Shown one piece after another: positions 1 to 6,527 of a stretch of 6,554 nucleotides of DNA. The stretch comes from an uncultured Faecalibacterium sp. Lineage in GTDB: Bacteria; Bacillota; Clostridia; Oscillospirales; Ruminococcaceae. The stretch is from positions 1 through 6,554 of the forward strand of contig CAKSZF010000085.1 in assembly GCA_934525405.1 (NCBI GenBank), in the 5' to 3' direction. The notes under the pieces are model-generated. The model saw nothing but the letters and a program-made list of their open reading frames with translations, ran no database searches and was not told the origin of the DNA. A program made the position numbers and the translations under genes. Within the stretch, counting starts at the first letter, position 1; each line of letters begins with the position of its first letter.

Positions 1-209
1 TCTTCCAGCTTGCCGCTGCCCAGCACGATGCCGGTCTCCGGGGTCTGGCGCTTCTGGGTGATCTGCGCCACGGCCTCCATGTGGTTGGCCTCGCACAGGG
101 CAGAAAGCTCTGCCAGACTGCGCTCGCAGTCCCACAGCCCCTGATCCAGTGCCAGCAGCACCACCTTTGTGGGAGGGGTCTCGGTCAGAATATTATAAAG
201 CTCGCTCAA
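1..209 (-). CDS. hflX: GTPase HflX, N-terminal part (runs off the left edge)
   Basis: HflX is a ribosome-associated GTPase that in bacteria splits or rescues stalled ribosomes. Only the first 69 codons are here, part of the N-terminal HflX domain; the GTPase domain lies beyond position 1. The residues around VVLLALDQGLW, the helix SLAELSALCEAN and the block QITQKRQTPETG followed by GSGKLE match the family pattern, in which a conserved Q-K-R..P segment is followed by G-x-GK-L-E-E. The start is TTG at 209-207. An AAAGGA ribosome binding site at 221-216 lies 6 nt upstream of it, and the TTG overlaps the TGA of the acetyltransferase as TTGA. Because the start is not ATG, an ATG-only gene finder would miss it. 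Family assignment is firm from the motif; the role is family knowledge. Confidence 0.9.
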   Translation of the reverse strand, partial: MSELYNILTETPPTKVVLLALDQGLWDCERSLAELSALCEANHMEAVAQITQKRQTPETGIVLGSGKLE

Positions 210-814
210 AGTAAGTCCTTTCTGTTATCGTAGCGTTCTTTTGTCAGCAGATAGCACCGGCATTCCATCGGGGTGCCGTCAAATTTGTGGTAAACGTCGT
301 TGTGATGGTACACAAAGCCGACCTTTTCCATCACCCGGCCGCTGGCGGGGTTCTGCACCGCGTGGCAGCAGGTGAGGAAGGCTCCGCCCACCTGTCTGAA
401 CCAGAAATCCACCACAGCTTGCAGCGCTTCGGTGGTAAAGCCCTTGCCCCACCACTTCTGCCCGATGCAGTAGCCCGGCTCCCAGATGCCGTCGGAGAGA
501 TCCAACTCCGACCACTTGGTCTTTTGCTGCGGCTCACCTAATAGGGCGTTATACACGGAGAGGGAGCCGAACACCTGCCCGGTGGCCTTTTCCACCATGG
601 CCCACTGGTAATAATCGGGGTTCGGATACAGCTCTGCCCACGCCGAAAGCAGCTCCCGGGTCTCGGCGGGGCTTTTGTGCGGCTCCCAGCGCAAAAACCG
701 GGTCACAGCCGGGTCATTTGCCCAGTTTTCGTACATCTGCGGGGCATCCTGCGGCAGCAGGCGGCGCAGCAGCAGACGGTCGGTCTCCAGTTCTAGTGTG
801 CCGGTATGGCGCAT
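206..814 (-). CDS. GNAT family N-acetyltransferase (RimJ/RimL-like)
   Basis: The protein has 202 residues and is a GCN5-related acetyltransferase, which moves an acetyl group from acetyl-CoA to an amine. Residues 7-20 (LELETDRLLLRRLL) are the typical opening of the RimJ/RimL-like class. The acetyl-CoA loop, motif A, is IGQKWWGKGFTTEAL at about 117-131 (Q-x-x-W/G-x-G pattern). NPASGRVMEKVGF at about 155-167 is the conserved N-x-x-S..M-x-K-x-G-F segment. Between them, residues about 92-112 form a longer polar stretch than usual. ATG at 814 is preferred because AGAGGA lies 6 nt upstream (826-821); an in-frame TTG at 838 would put this site inside the gene. The substrate cannot be told: ribosomal protein, antibiotic and small-amine acetylation all occur in this class. 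The gene ends in a TTGA overlap with hflX, so the two are probably translated together. Confidence 0.9.
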   Translation of the reverse strand: MRHTGTLELETDRLLLRRLLPQDAPQMYENWANDPAVTRFLRWEPHKSPAETRELLSAWAELYPNPDYYQWAMVEKATGQVFGSLSVYNALLGEPQQKTKWSELDLSDGIWEPGYCIGQKWWGKGFTTEALQAVVDFWFRQVGGAFLTCCHAVQNPASGRVMEKVGFVYHHNDVYHKFDGTPMECRCYLLTKERYDNRKDLL

Positions 815-820
815 GATCCA

Positions 821-830
821 TCCTCTCCCT
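821..830 (-). promoter_or_regulatory. Ribosome binding site of the GNAT gene
   Basis: On the minus strand this reads AGGGAGAGGA, with AGAGGA ending 6 nt before the ATG at 814. It decides the start in favour of this ATG over the in-frame TTG at 838. Confidence 0.7.
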
Positions 831-849
831 TTTCTCAAAAGTTATTCCT

Positions 850-878
850 AAGATAGCACAAAAACGACCGCGCCGCAA
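850..878 (-). promoter_or_regulatory. Candidate sigma-A promoter for the GNAT-hflX pair
   Basis: On the minus strand there is a -35 box TTGCGG (878-873), a 17-nt spacer and a -10 box TATCTT (855-850), preceded by TG one base upstream, an extended -10. This would start transcription near 843, about 30 nt before the GNAT start codon. The -35 is only a moderate match (TTG plus one uncertain position); the extended -10 compensates. Assigned by eye from consensus and spacing. Confidence 0.5.
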
Positions 879-900
879 GCGAAATCAAGAAAACCGCTTG
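876..900. repeat. Inverted repeat between the divergent promoters (possible operator)
   Basis: CAAGCG at 876-881 and CGCTTG at 895-900 are perfect 6-bp inverted half-sites, with 13 nt between them and their starts 19 bp apart. The left half overlaps the -35 box of the leftward promoter (873-878) and the right half overlaps the -35 box of the rightward one (898-903). A dimeric regulator bound here could touch both. A 6-bp inverted repeat can arise by chance in a region of this size, so the case rests mainly on its position. Confidence 0.3.
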
Positions 901-926
901 ACCGGATGGGTGAACTACGATAAACT
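898..926 (+). promoter_or_regulatory. Candidate sigma-A promoter of the methionine/glycan operon
   Basis: A -35 box TTGACC (898-903, 5 of 6 to consensus), a 17-nt spacer and a -10 box TAAACT (921-926, 4 of 6) would start transcription near 933 and leave a leader of about 30 nt before the ATG at 964. That is too short for a riboswitch. It is the only clear promoter I see for the four-gene operon. Confidence 0.55.
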
Positions 927-963
927 GAAAGATGAAATCTTTTATAGGGAAGGGAAAGTACCG

Positions 964-2748
964 ATGTTAGATGTGCGCAAACTGTTAGCCCAGCGGCCGC
1001 TGCTGTTCGATGGCGGCATGGGTACCTATTATAAAGCAAAACCGGGGCAGGAGTGTGAGCAGGCAAACCTGACCGACCCCGAGGGCATTCTGGCGGTGCA
1101 CCGGGCGTATCTTGCCGCCGGAGCGGACGCCATCAAGACCAACACCTTCAGCCTGCCGCGTCTGGCGGCGGCGCAGCAGCCCGGCTGGGAGCAGCTGGCA
1201 GATGCAGGCTGGCAGCTGGCAGCAAAGGCCGCCGGGGAGACCGGCGCGGCAGTGTTTGCCGACCTTGGCCCCGCACCGGATACCGAGAACCTCCCGGCGG
1301 CGCAGGTGTATCTTGCTGTGGCAAAGCGCTTTGCGCTGCTGGGCGCACGGAATTTTCTGTTTGAGACCCTGAGCGCCGAGGACGGCGTGCTGGAAGCGAT
1401 TCGTGCGCTGAAGCAGACCGTGCCGGAGGCCTTTGTGCTGGTATCCTTTGCGGTGCTGCCGGACGGCTACACCCGCGAGGGTCGTTACTGCGCAGAACTT
1501 GTGCGCCGCATGGCGCAGAGCGGCGTGGTGGATGCCGTAGGCTTGAACTGCGTGTCTGCCCCGGGCGCGATGCGGGCACTGGTGCAGCAGCTGGGAGATG
1601 CGGGGCTGCCGCTTTCGGTCATGCCCAATGCAGGCTACCCGGTGGTGGCGCGGGCACAGGTGCGCTATCAGGGCAAGCCGGAATATTTTGCCCGGGAACT
1701 GAGCCGCCTTGCCGCCGAGGGCGTGCGCATTCTGGGCGGCTGCTGCGGCACGACACCGCAGCACATCGCTGCCCTGCGCACCGCGCTGGATGCTCTGCCG
1801 GAAACACTGCCCGCCGCCCCGGCGGCAAAGCCCGTAGCTGCGGCAAAGCCTGCGGTGGAAACGGACGATGCCTTTCTGCGCAAGCTGCGCGCCGGGCAGC
1901 GGGTCATCGCGGTGGAGCTGGATTCCCCCAAGGATGCTGACCTGACTGCCTATCTCGAGGGTGCCCGCCGTTTGCAGACTGCCGGTGCGGATCTGCTGAC
2001 CATTGCGGACTGCCCCATTGCCCGGGCACGGATGGATTCCTCTCTGGTGGCCTGCCGGGTGCACCGGGAGTTGGGGCTGAACGTGCTGCCCCACATGACC
2101 TGCCGGGACCGCAACCTGAACGCCACCAAGGCGCTGCTGCTGGGACTGTACGCCGAGGGCGTGCGGGAGGTGCTGGCCATTACCGGCGACCCCATCCCCA
2201 CCGCCGAGCGGGACGAGGTGAAAAATGTGTACCAGTTCAACTCCCGCAAACTGGCGCAGTATATCGTATCGCTGGCCGGGGAAGGGCGGGAGATGCCCAG
2301 CCCCATCACGGTGTTCGGTGCGCTGAACCTGAACGCCCGCAATTTTGAGGTGGAGCTGCGCCGCGCCGCAGAAAAACTGGAAAACGGCATGAGTGGCTTC
2401 CTTACCCAGCCGGTGCTGTCGGCACAGGCGGTGGAAAACCTGCAAAAAGCCCGGGAGACGCTGGGCGAGCGGGCAAAAATTCTGGCGGGCATCCTGCCGG
2501 TGGTCAGTCAGCGCAATGCGATCTTTATGGAAAACGAGGTCAACGGCATCCATGTGGACGAGGCCATTATCCAGAAGTTTGAGGGTCTGGACCGCGCCGC
2601 AGGCGAGGAACTGGGCTTGGAAGTCTCGGTGCAGGCTGCCAAGGCGGCTGCGCCCTATGCGGACGGCTTTTACCTGATGACCCCCTTCAACCGGGTGGCG
2701 CTGATGGAGCGGCTCATTGCCCGCCTGCGCACGGAGGTGACGGATTGA
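964..2748 (+). CDS. Bifunctional homocysteine S-methyltransferase / 5,10-methylenetetrahydrofolate reductase (YitJ type)
   Basis: This cytosolic fusion enzyme of 594 residues acts in methionine synthesis and folate one-carbon metabolism. The N-terminal domain (about 8-280) is a homocysteine S-methyltransferase: FDGGMGT at 15-21, AGADAIKTNTF at 52-62, and the three zinc-binding cysteines C196 (in GLNC) and C260/C261 (in GGCCGT). An Ala/Pro-rich linker (about 281-300) leads to the methylenetetrahydrofolate reductase domain (about 305-590). There E318 in AVELD fits the catalytic Glu, ITGDP at 406-410 holds the flavin/folate-site Asp, and GFLTQPV lies at 478-484. There is no cobalamin-binding module, so this is not a full MetH. 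Length is close to Bacillus subtilis YitJ (about 610). ATG at 964 is chosen because AGGGA at 951-955 sits 8 nt upstream and the domain begins at once; an in-frame TTG at 898 is actually the promoter -35. The last codons overlap the next gene as TTGA. Confidence 0.93.
   Translation: MLDVRKLLAQRPLLFDGGMGTYYKAKPGQECEQANLTDPEGILAVHRAYLAAGADAIKTNTFSLPRLAAAQQPGWEQLADAGWQLAAKAAGETGAAVFADLGPAPDTENLPAAQVYLAVAKRFALLGARNFLFETLSAEDGVLEAIRALKQTVPEAFVLVSFAVLPDGYTREGRYCAELVRRMAQSGVVDAVGLNCVSAPGAMRALVQQLGDAGLPLSVMPNAGYPVVARAQVRYQGKPEYFARELSRLAAEGVRILGGCCGTTPQHIAALRTALDALPETLPAAPAAKPVAAAKPAVETDDAFLRKLRAGQRVIAVELDSPKDADLTAYLEGARRLQTAGADLLTIADCPIARARMDSSLVACRVHRELGLNVLPHMTCRDRNLNATKALLLGLYAEGVREVLAITGDPIPTAERDEVKNVYQFNSRKLAQYIVSLAGEGREMPSPITVFGALNLNARNFEVELRRAAEKLENGMSGFLTQPVLSAQAVENLQKARETLGERAKILAGILPVVSQRNAIFMENEVNGIHVDEAIIQKFEGLDRAAGEELGLEVSVQAAKAAAPYADGFYLMTPFNRVALMERLIARLRTEVTD
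2733..2737 (+). promoter_or_regulatory. Ribosome binding site deciding a TTG start
   Basis: GGAGG, followed by TGA to extend the match, lies inside the last codons of the methionine gene and 7 nt before TTG at 2745. Its strength and spacing support initiation at this TTG, not at a later codon. The next in-frame ATG lies only after the catalytic DSDD motif, so it cannot be the real start. Confidence 0.85.
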
Positions 2749-3734
2749 ACAACGTAGAACGAGTGCCGGAAGGGGAAAAAGCACCGCTGCTCAGCATCAT
2801 TGTGCCGGTGTATAAGGTGGAAAACTATCTGCCCAAATGTATTGATTCCATTCTGGCGCAGACCTTTACGGATTTTGAGCTGATCCTTGTGGACGATGGC
2901 TCACCGGACGATTGCCCTGCGCTATGCGATGCCGCCGCCGAAAAAGATGCCCGCGTCCGGGTGATCCACCAGAAAAACGGAGGATTATCTGCCGCCCGCA
3001 ACGCCGGGCTGGACGCAGCAAGGGGCGCGTGGATCGGCTTTGTGGATTCAGACGACTACATTGCACCGGAAATGTATGAAGTGCTGTACCAAGCCGTGCA
3101 AAGCACCGGGGCAGACCTTGCCCTGTGCGATTACGCCGAGGTGGACGAGGCGGGAGCGCCATGTCAGTCGATGCACGTCTGTCTTGAAAAAAAGGTCTTT
3201 GCCGGGCAGGATTTACTGAAAAATGCTACGGATTCGATGATCCAGCCTGCGTGGAACAAGCTGTACCGCCGCGCCGTCTTTGCGCAGCTGCGTTACCCGG
3301 AGGGAAAGCTGAACGAGGACCTGTTCCTGATCCCGGAGGTCTGTTTGCAGATCCAAAAGGCCGTGGTGGTGCCAAAGGCGCTGTATTATTATGTGCAGCG
3401 CGGCGGCAGCATTATGAGCGGCAATAAAACGCTGCGCCATTTCGATGCTGCCGAGGCGGCACAGCGGTATTGGGACTGTCTTGTGGAAAATGCTGCATAC
3501 GATGCACTGGCAAATGCGGCAAAGTTTACGATGGGCAGCGTGAGCCGGGTGTACCGGCAGCTGCCCCCGGCGCTGCGCAAGGCACCCCGCAGCCGGGAAA
3601 TGCTGCGGATGCAGTTTGAGGTAGTCAGCCGCACCCGGCGGTACTGCACTGTTCCCGGCGGGCTTTGGCTGCAAAGCTGGCTGCTGTGGCGCTGCCCGCA
3701 GACATACAGTCGGCTGCGGGGGTTCAAGGGCTGA
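2745..3734 (+). CDS. Glycosyltransferase family 2 (GT-A fold), first copy
   Basis: The 329-residue protein is an inverting GT2 enzyme, which would transfer a sugar from a nucleotide-sugar to a growing lipid-linked or surface glycan on the cytoplasmic face of the membrane. Visible motifs are SIIVPVYKVE at 17-26, VDDGSPDDC at 49-57 (nucleotide binding), NGGLSAARNAGLD at 78-90, the metal-binding DSDD at 101-104, PAWNKLYRR at 168-176 and NED at 190-192, where the acidic pair probably includes the catalytic base. The C-terminal third (about 230-329) is basic and aromatic, with a possible amphipathic stretch near 305-317, and shows no clear membrane helix. The TTG start overlaps the preceding TGA, which suggests coupled translation. 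The first 100 residues closely resemble the second GT2 gene of this operon. Donor and acceptor sugars cannot be read from the sequence. Confidence 0.92.
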   Translation: MNNVERVPEGEKAPLLSIIVPVYKVENYLPKCIDSILAQTFTDFELILVDDGSPDDCPALCDAAAEKDARVRVIHQKNGGLSAARNAGLDAARGAWIGFVDSDDYIAPEMYEVLYQAVQSTGADLALCDYAEVDEAGAPCQSMHVCLEKKVFAGQDLLKNATDSMIQPAWNKLYRRAVFAQLRYPEGKLNEDLFLIPEVCLQIQKAVVVPKALYYYVQRGGSIMSGNKTLRHFDAAEAAQRYWDCLVENAAYDALANAAKFTMGSVSRVYRQLPPALRKAPRSREMLRMQFEVVSRTRRYCTVPGGLWLQSWLLWRCPQTYSRLRGFKG

Positions 3735-3752
3735 GGAGAAAGAGAAAAACGC

Positions 3753-5282
3753 ATGAGAACACGCTATTCTATCATCAATGTGCTGGTCAACATCGGCGGG
3801 CAGTTTTTGACGATGCTGCTGTCCTTTATCAGCCGAATGGTTTTTATCCGCTGCCTTTCGGCGGCATATCTGGGCGTCAACGGTCTGTTTACCGATGTGC
3901 TCAGTATCCTTAACTTCGCGGAGCTGGGCATCGGCACGGCCATGGTGTTCAGTATGTACGAGCCAGCCGCCCGGAACGACGAGCAGAAACTGGCGCGGCT
4001 GATGAATCTTTATAAGTGGATGTACCGGGCGGTGGCAGCTTCGGTGCTGTTGTTCGGGCTGGTTCTGCTGCCGTTTTTGCCGTACCTCATCAAGGATGGA
4101 GAAGGCATTGAGCATATCACCCTGATCTACATGATGTATGTGCTTTCCTCTGCCTGCTCTTACCTGCTGAACTATAAAAGCTCTATTTATCAGGCCTACC
4201 AGAAAAGCTATATCTGCACCGGGTGGACGCTGGTATGCGAGTGCATCCGCACCGTCGTGCAGATCGTGGCGTTGCTGCTGACGGGAAACTTTATCCTGTA
4301 CCTTGCCATCCAGCTTGTGGTGCAGTTCATACCCAACATCATTATCTCCCACATGGCGGACAAGGAATTTCCCTATCTGAAGGAATGCCGGGAGCTGCCG
4401 GAAAAGGAGGAACGGAACGGCATCCTGAAAAACATCGGCGCAATGAGTATGCACAAGCTGGCCACCGTTATTGTGCGCAACACGGACAGCCTGCTGATGT
4501 CCTCCTTCATCGGTCTGGCAACGGTGGGGCTTTACTCCAATTACCGGTTGGTACTCAACGCGCTGAACAACCTGCTGAACAAGTTTGCCACGGCTTTTTC
4601 CGGCAGCGTGGGTAATTTTGTGGCACTGGAAAACTCTGACCGGCTGTACCAAGTATATAAAGAGATGGACTTTCTCTTTTTTGTGCAGTCTGCCTATCTG
4701 ACCGGCGGGCTGATGATGCTGTTCAACCCCTTGATCGAGCTGCTGTTTGGCAGGGAATACTGTTTCCCGATGACGACCGTGGCGATCATTGTGACAGAGT
4801 TCTATATCTCGCGGATGCGGCAGACGAACCTGTTGTTCCGGGAGGTCATGGGTCTGTTCTGGAACGACCGCTATAAGGCTGTGGCGGAGTCCATCATCAA
4901 TCTGGTGGTCTCTCTGGCGCTGGTGAAGCGGTACGGCGTGGTCGGCATTATCGGGGGTACCATCATCAGCAGCCTGTGCACCTGTGTCTGGGTGGAGCCC
5001 TATATCTTTTTGAAGTATGGCGTTCAGGATGCATGGCAGAAGAAGCTCCGGGCTTATTTTGCGGAGTACCTGAAGCGCACACTCCTTACAGCGGCGGTCT
5101 CGGCGGCAGCCATGCTCTGGGTAAAGCGCTTTCCGGTGGGCAATTTCAGCGTTTTTGTTTTGGACGGGCTGCTTTATACGGCGGTGTTTGCAGGAGTGAT
5201 CGTATTGCTCTACCGGCGCAGCGCGGAGTACACGGAGCTGAAGCGGCGTGGGTTGGAAATTTTAAAAAGGAGAGCCGGATGA
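3753..5282 (+). CDS. Wzx-like polysaccharide flippase / oligosaccharide exporter
   Basis: The 509-residue integral membrane protein belongs to the polysaccharide transport (Wzx/RfbX, MOP superfamily) type, which moves undecaprenyl-linked oligosaccharides across the membrane. The N-terminal block is typical of the family: GQFLTMLLSFISRMVFIRCL at 16-35, LGVNGLF at 40-46 and ELGIGTAMVFSMY at 57-69. Hydrophobic segments, judged by eye, lie near 10-32, 92-112, 121-142, 160-178, 180-199, 312-332, 340-352, 380-408, 443-456 and 466-487; others are likely. The charged segment around 202-225 is a probable cytoplasmic loop. The ATG is placed by family-like N-terminal sequence. The nearest AGGAG (3734-3738) is 14 nt away, longer than ideal, so GAAAGAG closer in may serve. 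It lies 18 nt after the first GT2 and overlaps the second by ATGA. The substrate is presumably the glycan made by its neighbours. Confidence 0.9.
   Translation: MRTRYSIINVLVNIGGQFLTMLLSFISRMVFIRCLSAAYLGVNGLFTDVLSILNFAELGIGTAMVFSMYEPAARNDEQKLARLMNLYKWMYRAVAASVLLFGLVLLPFLPYLIKDGEGIEHITLIYMMYVLSSACSYLLNYKSSIYQAYQKSYICTGWTLVCECIRTVVQIVALLLTGNFILYLAIQLVVQFIPNIIISHMADKEFPYLKECRELPEKEERNGILKNIGAMSMHKLATVIVRNTDSLLMSSFIGLATVGLYSNYRLVLNALNNLLNKFATAFSGSVGNFVALENSDRLYQVYKEMDFLFFVQSAYLTGGLMMLFNPLIELLFGREYCFPMTTVAIIVTEFYISRMRQTNLLFREVMGLFWNDRYKAVAESIINLVVSLALVKRYGVVGIIGGTIISSLCTCVWVEPYIFLKYGVQDAWQKKLRAYFAEYLKRTLLTAAVSAAAMLWVKRFPVGNFSVFVLDGLLYTAVFAGVIVLLYRRSAEYTELKRRGLEILKRRAG
5268..5272 (+). promoter_or_regulatory. 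Ribosome binding site of the second GT2 gene
   Basis: AGGAG within AAGGAGAG lies 6 nt before ATG at 5279. It fixes the start there, although the frame stays open for about 100 codons upstream inside the flippase gene. The upstream in-frame sequence does not resemble a glycosyltransferase. Confidence 0.85.
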
Positions 5283-6265
5283 ATACAGAAAAAAGCCCCC
5301 TGATCTCGGTGATCGTACCGGTCTATAAGGTGGAAAAGTATCTGCCCGCGTGTCTGGACAGCCTGCTGGCGCAGACCTACCGGAATTTTGAGCTGATCGT
5401 TGTGAATGATGGCTCGCCGGACGACTGCTGGCAGATCATGCAGCGCTATGCGGCGCAGGATGCCCGGGTGCGCATTTTCAACAAAGAAAACGGCGGGGTG
5501 TCCTCGGCGCGCAATTTTGGGCTGGATGTGGCAAGGGGCGAATACATTGGTTTTGTGGATTCCGATGACTTTGTGCTGCCGCAGTATCTGGAATGGCTGT
5601 ACGATGCCTTGTGCAGCTGCGGCACCCGGATGTCCATGTGCCGCTACCGCAGCATACAGGAAAACGAGACCCTGTGGACGGTAACGGAATGTCCGGCACC
5701 GCAGAGGATTACGGCGGAAAACTACTCGTGGATGCGGGAATGGAGCGGCGGGCACTGCTGGCGGATGCTGACCCACCGGGAGCTGCTGCGGGATATCCGC
5801 TTTGACCCGGCGCTGTTCTACGGGGAGGATGCCCTGTTTTTTGTGACAGAATTTCTCAAGGCGGGCAGTATGGCGTTTTTGAACTGCCCGCTCTATGCCT
5901 ACCTTGAACGTCCGAGCTCTGCCGTGCGGCAGGAGCCGAGCCTGCGCTTTTATACGGCGGCACTGGCATGGGAACGGGTCTGGCAGCTGGTAAAGGGGCA
6001 GCCGGACCCCTTCCGCAGTACTACGGAGCAGCGCTGCATCATGTCCTGCGCCGAGGTGTATTTCCGGCTGGTCAACCAGCCGGAGCGGGACCCGGAAAAG
6101 GAAAAAACACTGCTGGAACTGGCAAAGACGCACCGCCGCGCTGCGTGGAAGATCCCGTCAGAGCACAAAAGCCAGAAGCTGCAGGCGCTGATGATGGGTT
6201 ACTGCCCACATCTTGGCGCAAAGGTATGGAAGCTGGTGCGTTGGGTGAAAGGTTTGAAAAACTGA
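5279..6265 (+). CDS. Glycosyltransferase family 2 (GT-A fold), second copy
   Basis: This 328-residue GT2 enzyme probably adds another sugar to the same glycan. Motifs are SVIVPVYKVE at 10-19, VNDGSPDDC at 42-50, NGGVSSARNFGLD at 71-83, the metal-binding DSDD at 94-97 and GED at 182-184 as the likely catalytic-base motif. The segment from residue 10 to 50 is identical to residues 17-57 of the first copy at 31 of 41 positions by hand count. After about residue 105 the two diverge, which suggests different acceptors. The C-terminus (about 285-328) is basic with aromatic residues (KVWKLVRWVKGLKN), which could favour contact with the membrane. The ATG overlaps the flippase TGA as ATGA. The stop codon is directly followed by the next promoter, with no terminator between. 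Sugar specificity is unknown. Confidence 0.92.
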   Translation: MNTEKSPLISVIVPVYKVEKYLPACLDSLLAQTYRNFELIVVNDGSPDDCWQIMQRYAAQDARVRIFNKENGGVSSARNFGLDVARGEYIGFVDSDDFVLPQYLEWLYDALCSCGTRMSMCRYRSIQENETLWTVTECPAPQRITAENYSWMREWSGGHCWRMLTHRELLRDIRFDPALFYGEDALFFVTEFLKAGSMAFLNCPLYAYLERPSSAVRQEPSLRFYTAALAWERVWQLVKGQPDPFRSTTEQRCIMSCAEVYFRLVNQPERDPEKEKTLLELAKTHRRAAWKIPSEHKSQKLQALMMGYCPHLGAKVWKLVRWVKGLKN

Positions 6266-6294
6266 TTGACAAATCCCACAAAAAACGCTATATT
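6266..6294 (+). promoter_or_regulatory. Strong sigma-A promoter of the T-box leader
   Basis: TTGACA (6266-6271, perfect -35), a 17-nt spacer and TATATT (6289-6294, 5 of 6) would start transcription near 6301, just before T-box stem I. The -35 begins at the base after the TGA stop of the second glycosyltransferase, so promoter and upstream gene are packed end to end. Confidence 0.85.
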
Positions 6295-6486
6295 CTTTTT
6301 ATAAATGCGTTGAAAAAGAGTGTGCATCGTCTGGAACCGCACAGAGAGCCGGGGGCAGCTGAAAACCCGGAGGGATACCGGCGGGGCACTGTCACTTTGG
6401 AGCAGAAGCGGTGAGCTTTGCCGGTAAGCCGCTTTCGGGTCTGCCCTACGTTACAGGGGCATCAAGGGGCGCGGAGCTTTCCGCGC

Positions 6487-6527
6487 AATTTGGGTGGTAC
6501 CGCGGTTATGTATTTACAGCCGTCCCA
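6487..6527 (+). promoter_or_regulatory. T-box motif and antiterminator
   Basis: AATTTGGGTGGTACCGCG at 6487-6504 matches the T-box consensus. TGGG (6491-6494) can pair with CCCA (6524-6527), and GCGG (6502-6505) with CCGT (6520-6523, including one G-U). This leaves the 7-nt bulge TGGTACC (6495-6501), whose TGGT would pair with the free ACCA end of an uncharged tRNA. The 3' strand is shared with the terminator, so the two structures exclude each other. Confidence 0.9.

Noticed and set aside
985..2784. A 599-codon open frame on the minus strand opposite the methionine gene
   Set aside because: It lies wholly antisense to a gene with clear domain motifs. Its translation is rich in His, Gln, Arg and Cys with no recognisable domain, as expected from a GC-rich shadow frame.
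3187..3194. A_AAA_AAG slippery heptamer in the correct frame inside the first GT2 gene; the -1 frame stays open for about 75-80 codons
   Set aside because: The in-frame product is a complete GT2 with its catalytic motifs on both sides. Lys-Lys codons make this heptamer common, and I saw no convincing stimulatory hairpin just downstream.
3213..4652. A 479-codon open frame on the minus strand opposite the first GT2 and the flippase
   Set aside because: It spans two real genes and their junction, has shadow-frame composition (many His and Gln), and no recognisable domain.
4976..5278. N-terminal extension of the second GT2 frame into the flippase gene
   Set aside because: The extension does not look like a glycosyltransferase, and a good ribosome binding site points to ATG at 5279.
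5210..6133. A 307-codon open frame on the minus strand opposite the second GT2
   Set aside because: It is antisense to a GT2 gene with intact motifs and shows the same His/Arg/Gln-rich shadow composition.
6391..6393. Other specifier readings nearby (UCA Ser, UGU Cys, CUG Leu, ACU Thr)
   Set aside because: The usual spacing to ACTTTGGAGC favours GUC. The TGGT bulge does not suit the G and U discriminators of tRNA-Ser and tRNA-Cys. Leu and Thr are less favoured by position but not excluded.
5968..6414. A 148-codon plus-strand frame running from the second GT2 gene into the T-box leader
   Set aside because: It covers the stop, the promoter and stem I of a structured RNA, has no fitting ribosome binding site, and its first half is a shadow of the GT2 gene.
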